Source: Corallococcus silvisoli
Lineage (GTDB): Bacteria > Myxococcota > Myxococcia > Myxococcales > Myxococcaceae
Assembly (NCBI RefSeq): GCF_009909145.1
Contig: NZ_JAAAPJ010000012.1
Location: 248,001 to 312,000 of the forward strand
Direction of reading: 5' to 3'
DNA: 64,000 bases
Shown piece after piece: positions 62,093 to 64,000 of the stretch. The position numbers and the translations under genes are program-made. The notes under the pieces were generated by a model, which was given only the letters and a program-made list of their open reading frames with translations, was not told the DNA's origin and ran no database searches. Every line of letters begins with the position of its first letter. The stretch's first letter is position 1.

Positions 62093-64000
62093 TCAGAAGC
62101 TGACGCCCTCCGTGGAGGGGGAGGGCACCGTCATCGCCAGCCGGGACTGGGTGCCTTCCTTCTCGTAGAAGCGGTGGTACAGGTACAGGTCCGCGACCAC
62201 CTGCTTCACGTAACCGCGCGTCTCCCGGTACGGGATGGACTCCACGAAGAGGTCCAACGGCATGCTGCCGCGCTCCTGCGTCCAGCGCACCGCCGCCTTG
62301 GGGCCCGCGTTGTAGGCCGCCGCCGCGAGCGCCGGGTGCGCGAAGCGCTTCATCAGCTGCGCCAGGTACCACGCGCCGTAGCGGATGTTCCGCTCCGGGG
62401 CGAAGAGATCCGCCGGCGCGGGCGCGGGCTCCGCCATCTTCTGGGCGATCTCCGTCGCGGTGGGCGGGATGATCTGCATCAGGCCTCGCGCGTCCGCGGC
62501 GCTCATCACCTCCGGGCGGAACGCGCTCTCGCGCCGCATGATGGCCCACACCAGGAAGGGATCCAGCGCCTGCCGGGTGGCCTCCGCCTCCACCGCCTGG
62601 GCGAACGCGCGGGGATAGAACGCGGCCAGCGCGTCCGGCGCCTTCGCGCCAAAGGCCCGGCCCCACAGGTAGCGCGCCGCCACGACGTGCGCGTGGCCGT
62701 ACTCGCCCAGCTGCAACAGCGCGTGCGCGAACGGCAGCGCCTGGTCCGCCGTGCGCAGGCCCGACACTCGCGACTGCACCTCGTCCGCCGCGTCGCGGAA
62801 GAGCCCCGCGCGCGTCAACGCCACCGCCAGCTCCAGCTCCGGCGGGCGGGGCAGGGTGAGCTGCTTCGGCGGCTGCGGGAAGGCCGCGGGTGGCGTGCGG
62901 CCCAGCTCGCGCAGCCGCTCCGCGGCGAGCAGCGCGTAGAACGACGCGGGCGCCGCGCTGATGACCGCCTCGTACGCGGGCCCCAGGGTGGCGGCCTTCG
63001 CGCCCGCGAGCTCGTCCGTGCGCGCCATCCAGTAGCGAGCCTGGGGTGCGAGGCTCGTCTTCGGGAAGTCCGTCACGAGCGCGTCCAGCGCCTGGCGTGC
63101 CTGCGGGTACTGCTCCAGCCGGATGTGCGCCAGCGCGCGGAACCACATCGCCTCGTCGCGGCGGCGCGAACCCTTGTAGCGCTTCTCGTAGTCCGCGAAG
63201 GACCGGGTCGCGTCCTCGAAGCGGCTCCCCTGGAGGTCCAGCCACGCGGCGAAGAACGCGCCCTCCTCGCCAGCGGCCTGGGACGGATAGGCCTTGTCCA
63301 GCGCCGCCATCAACTTGCGCGCCTTGTCGTTGTCATCGGAGCGCAGCGCCCGGCGTGCCACCACCAGCGCGGCCTCCGCGGCGATGGCCGGAGGCCCCTT
63401 TCGCGCCACCGCGAGCGCCTTCTCCGCCTCTTCACGCTTGCCGCGCGCGAAGAACACCTGGGCCCGGAGCAGCGCCACCTGCGCCTGCGCGGGAGCCCCC
63501 TTCACCAGCGCGCGCTTCTCCGCCGTCGCCAGCTCCTCCTCGGCCCGGACCGGAGCGCCGTCGGAGAGAAATCCCCTGGCGCGCTGGAGGTGTTCGGCAA
63601 GGGTGAGCTTCACCGCGGGCTTCAGCGCCGCCAGCTTCTCCAGCGCTTCGTCGGCGTAGGGGTGGGTGGGGAAGCGCAGCGCCACGGCCTTCAGGTCCGC
63701 CTTCGCGCCGGCTGTGTTGTGGGTGGCCTCTCGGGTCGCCGCGCGCTGGAAGAGCAGCTCCGCGGTGGGCTGCGCCGCCGCCGCCGACTCCAGCACGGGG
63801 GCCGCGTCCTTCGGACGGTGGGCGTCCAGCAGGGACTCACCCAGGCGGGCCCGCGCGCGCACCGCGAGCGCGGGGGAGGCCTTCTCCAGAGAGCGTTCGA
63901 AGTCCTTCGCCGCGCCATCGGGGTCGCCCGCGTAGAAGCGCGCCTGCCCCAGGTAGAAGGCCTGGAAGGCCTCCAGGGGCGGCGGGGCCGCGTGGCGGGT
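62093..64000 (-). CDS. Lytic murein transglycosylase with TPR-like N-terminal part (cut by window edge)
   Basis: The frame is open to the window edge, so the N-terminus is missing; at least 635 residues are present. From the edge to about the last 180 residues it has Ala-rich helical TPR/Sel1-like repeats (GAPVRAEEELATAEKRAL and others), as in Slt70. The last 180 residues are the SLT domain: catalytic Glu in IMRRESAFRPEVMS, GLMQIIPPTA, and AAYNAGP. It cuts the glycan strands of peptidoglycan, forming 1,6-anhydromuramyl products. The 3' end is 12 bases from the cmk stop, on the opposite strand. Confidence 0.9.
   Translation of the reverse strand, partial: TRHAAPPPLEAFQAFYLGQARFYAGDPDGAAKDFERSLEKASPALAVRARARLGESLLDAHRPKDAAPVLESAAAAQPTAELLFQRAATREATHNTAGAKADLKAVALRFPTHPYADEALEKLAALKPAVKLTLAEHLQRARGFLSDGAPVRAEEELATAEKRALVKGAPAQAQVALLRAQVFFARGKREEAEKALAVARKGPPAIAAEAALVVARRALRSDDNDKARKLMAALDKAYPSQAAGEEGAFFAAWLDLQGSRFEDATRSFADYEKRYKGSRRRDEAMWFRALAHIRLEQYPQARQALDALVTDFPKTSLAPQARYWMARTDELAGAKAATLGPAYEAVISAAPASFYALLAAERLRELGRTPPAAFPQPPKQLTLPRPPELELAVALTRAGLFRDAADEVQSRVSGLRTADQALPFAHALLQLGEYGHAHVVAARYLWGRAFGAKAPDALAAFYPRAFAQAVEAEATRQALDPFLVWAIMRRESAFRPEVMSAADARGLMQIIPPTATEIAQKMAEPAPAPADLFAPERNIRYGAWYLAQLMKRFAHPALAAAAYNAGPKAAVRWTQERGSMPLDLFVESIPYRETRGYVKQVVADLYLYHRFYEKEGTQSRLAMTVPSPSTEGVSF

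Overview
The window is about 70% GC with strong G/C third-position bias, dense gene packing, frequent ATGA/GTGA overlaps and many GTG/TTG starts. It carries families that are typical of or restricted to Myxococcota: DUF2378, AgmX/PglI-type C-terminal domain, GYF domain, PrkA, tandem ATP-grasp and ArsA proteins, and many secreted lipoproteins and beta-barrels of unknown role. It is most likely chromosome of a Myxococcaceae member (Corallococcus/Myxococcus-like). The genus is an inference. No rRNA, tRNA, CRISPR array, insertion sequence or prophage was seen.

Layout. 1-11.1 kb: start of a photolyase gene, membrane proteins, DUF1015, an RNA methyltransferase, a fused transporter/spermidine-synthase/TPR protein and an ABC exporter operon. 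11.4-16.1 kb: hemB, a DUF4177 protein, an RDD protein and a double ATP-grasp (D-Ala-D-Ala ligase-like) protein. 16.2-20.8 kb: two adjacent divergent TetR pairs (FAD monooxygenase; carotenoid oxygenase), each with a palindromic operator. 20.9-28.0 kb: P1/DmpA peptidase, a 40-residue basic protein, AI-2E permease, secreted proteins, CotH-like lipoprotein and a polysaccharide lyase. 28.2-32.2 kb: a guanidine-III riboswitch driving a SugE/Gdx exporter, a GST, an ECF sigma/NrsF-like anti-sigma pair, DUF2378 and SlyD. 32.2-38.3 kb: DEAD-box helicase, formaldehyde detoxification (frmA-fghA) and a NarL-type two-component system.

38.4-42.7 kb is the most striking region: an E1-like ThiF/MoeB protein, a TusA-like protein, a CysO/MoaD-like carrier ending in GG, a degenerate second MoeB-like protein and a JAMM peptidase in one tight operon, followed by APS kinase (cysC) and larE. 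It reads as a sulfur-carrier system whose E1 has apparently been split into an active and an inactive subunit. 43.3-53.2 kb: a small RHH protein, truA, an AgmX-like GYF protein, clpX, a short Hsp70, prkA, a secreted protease and dCMP deaminase. 53.4-64 kb: a degenerate histidine kinase beside an NtrC-type regulator, a fused double Get3/ArsA ATPase, accA-hisC-cmk, and a lytic transglycosylase cut by the window edge.
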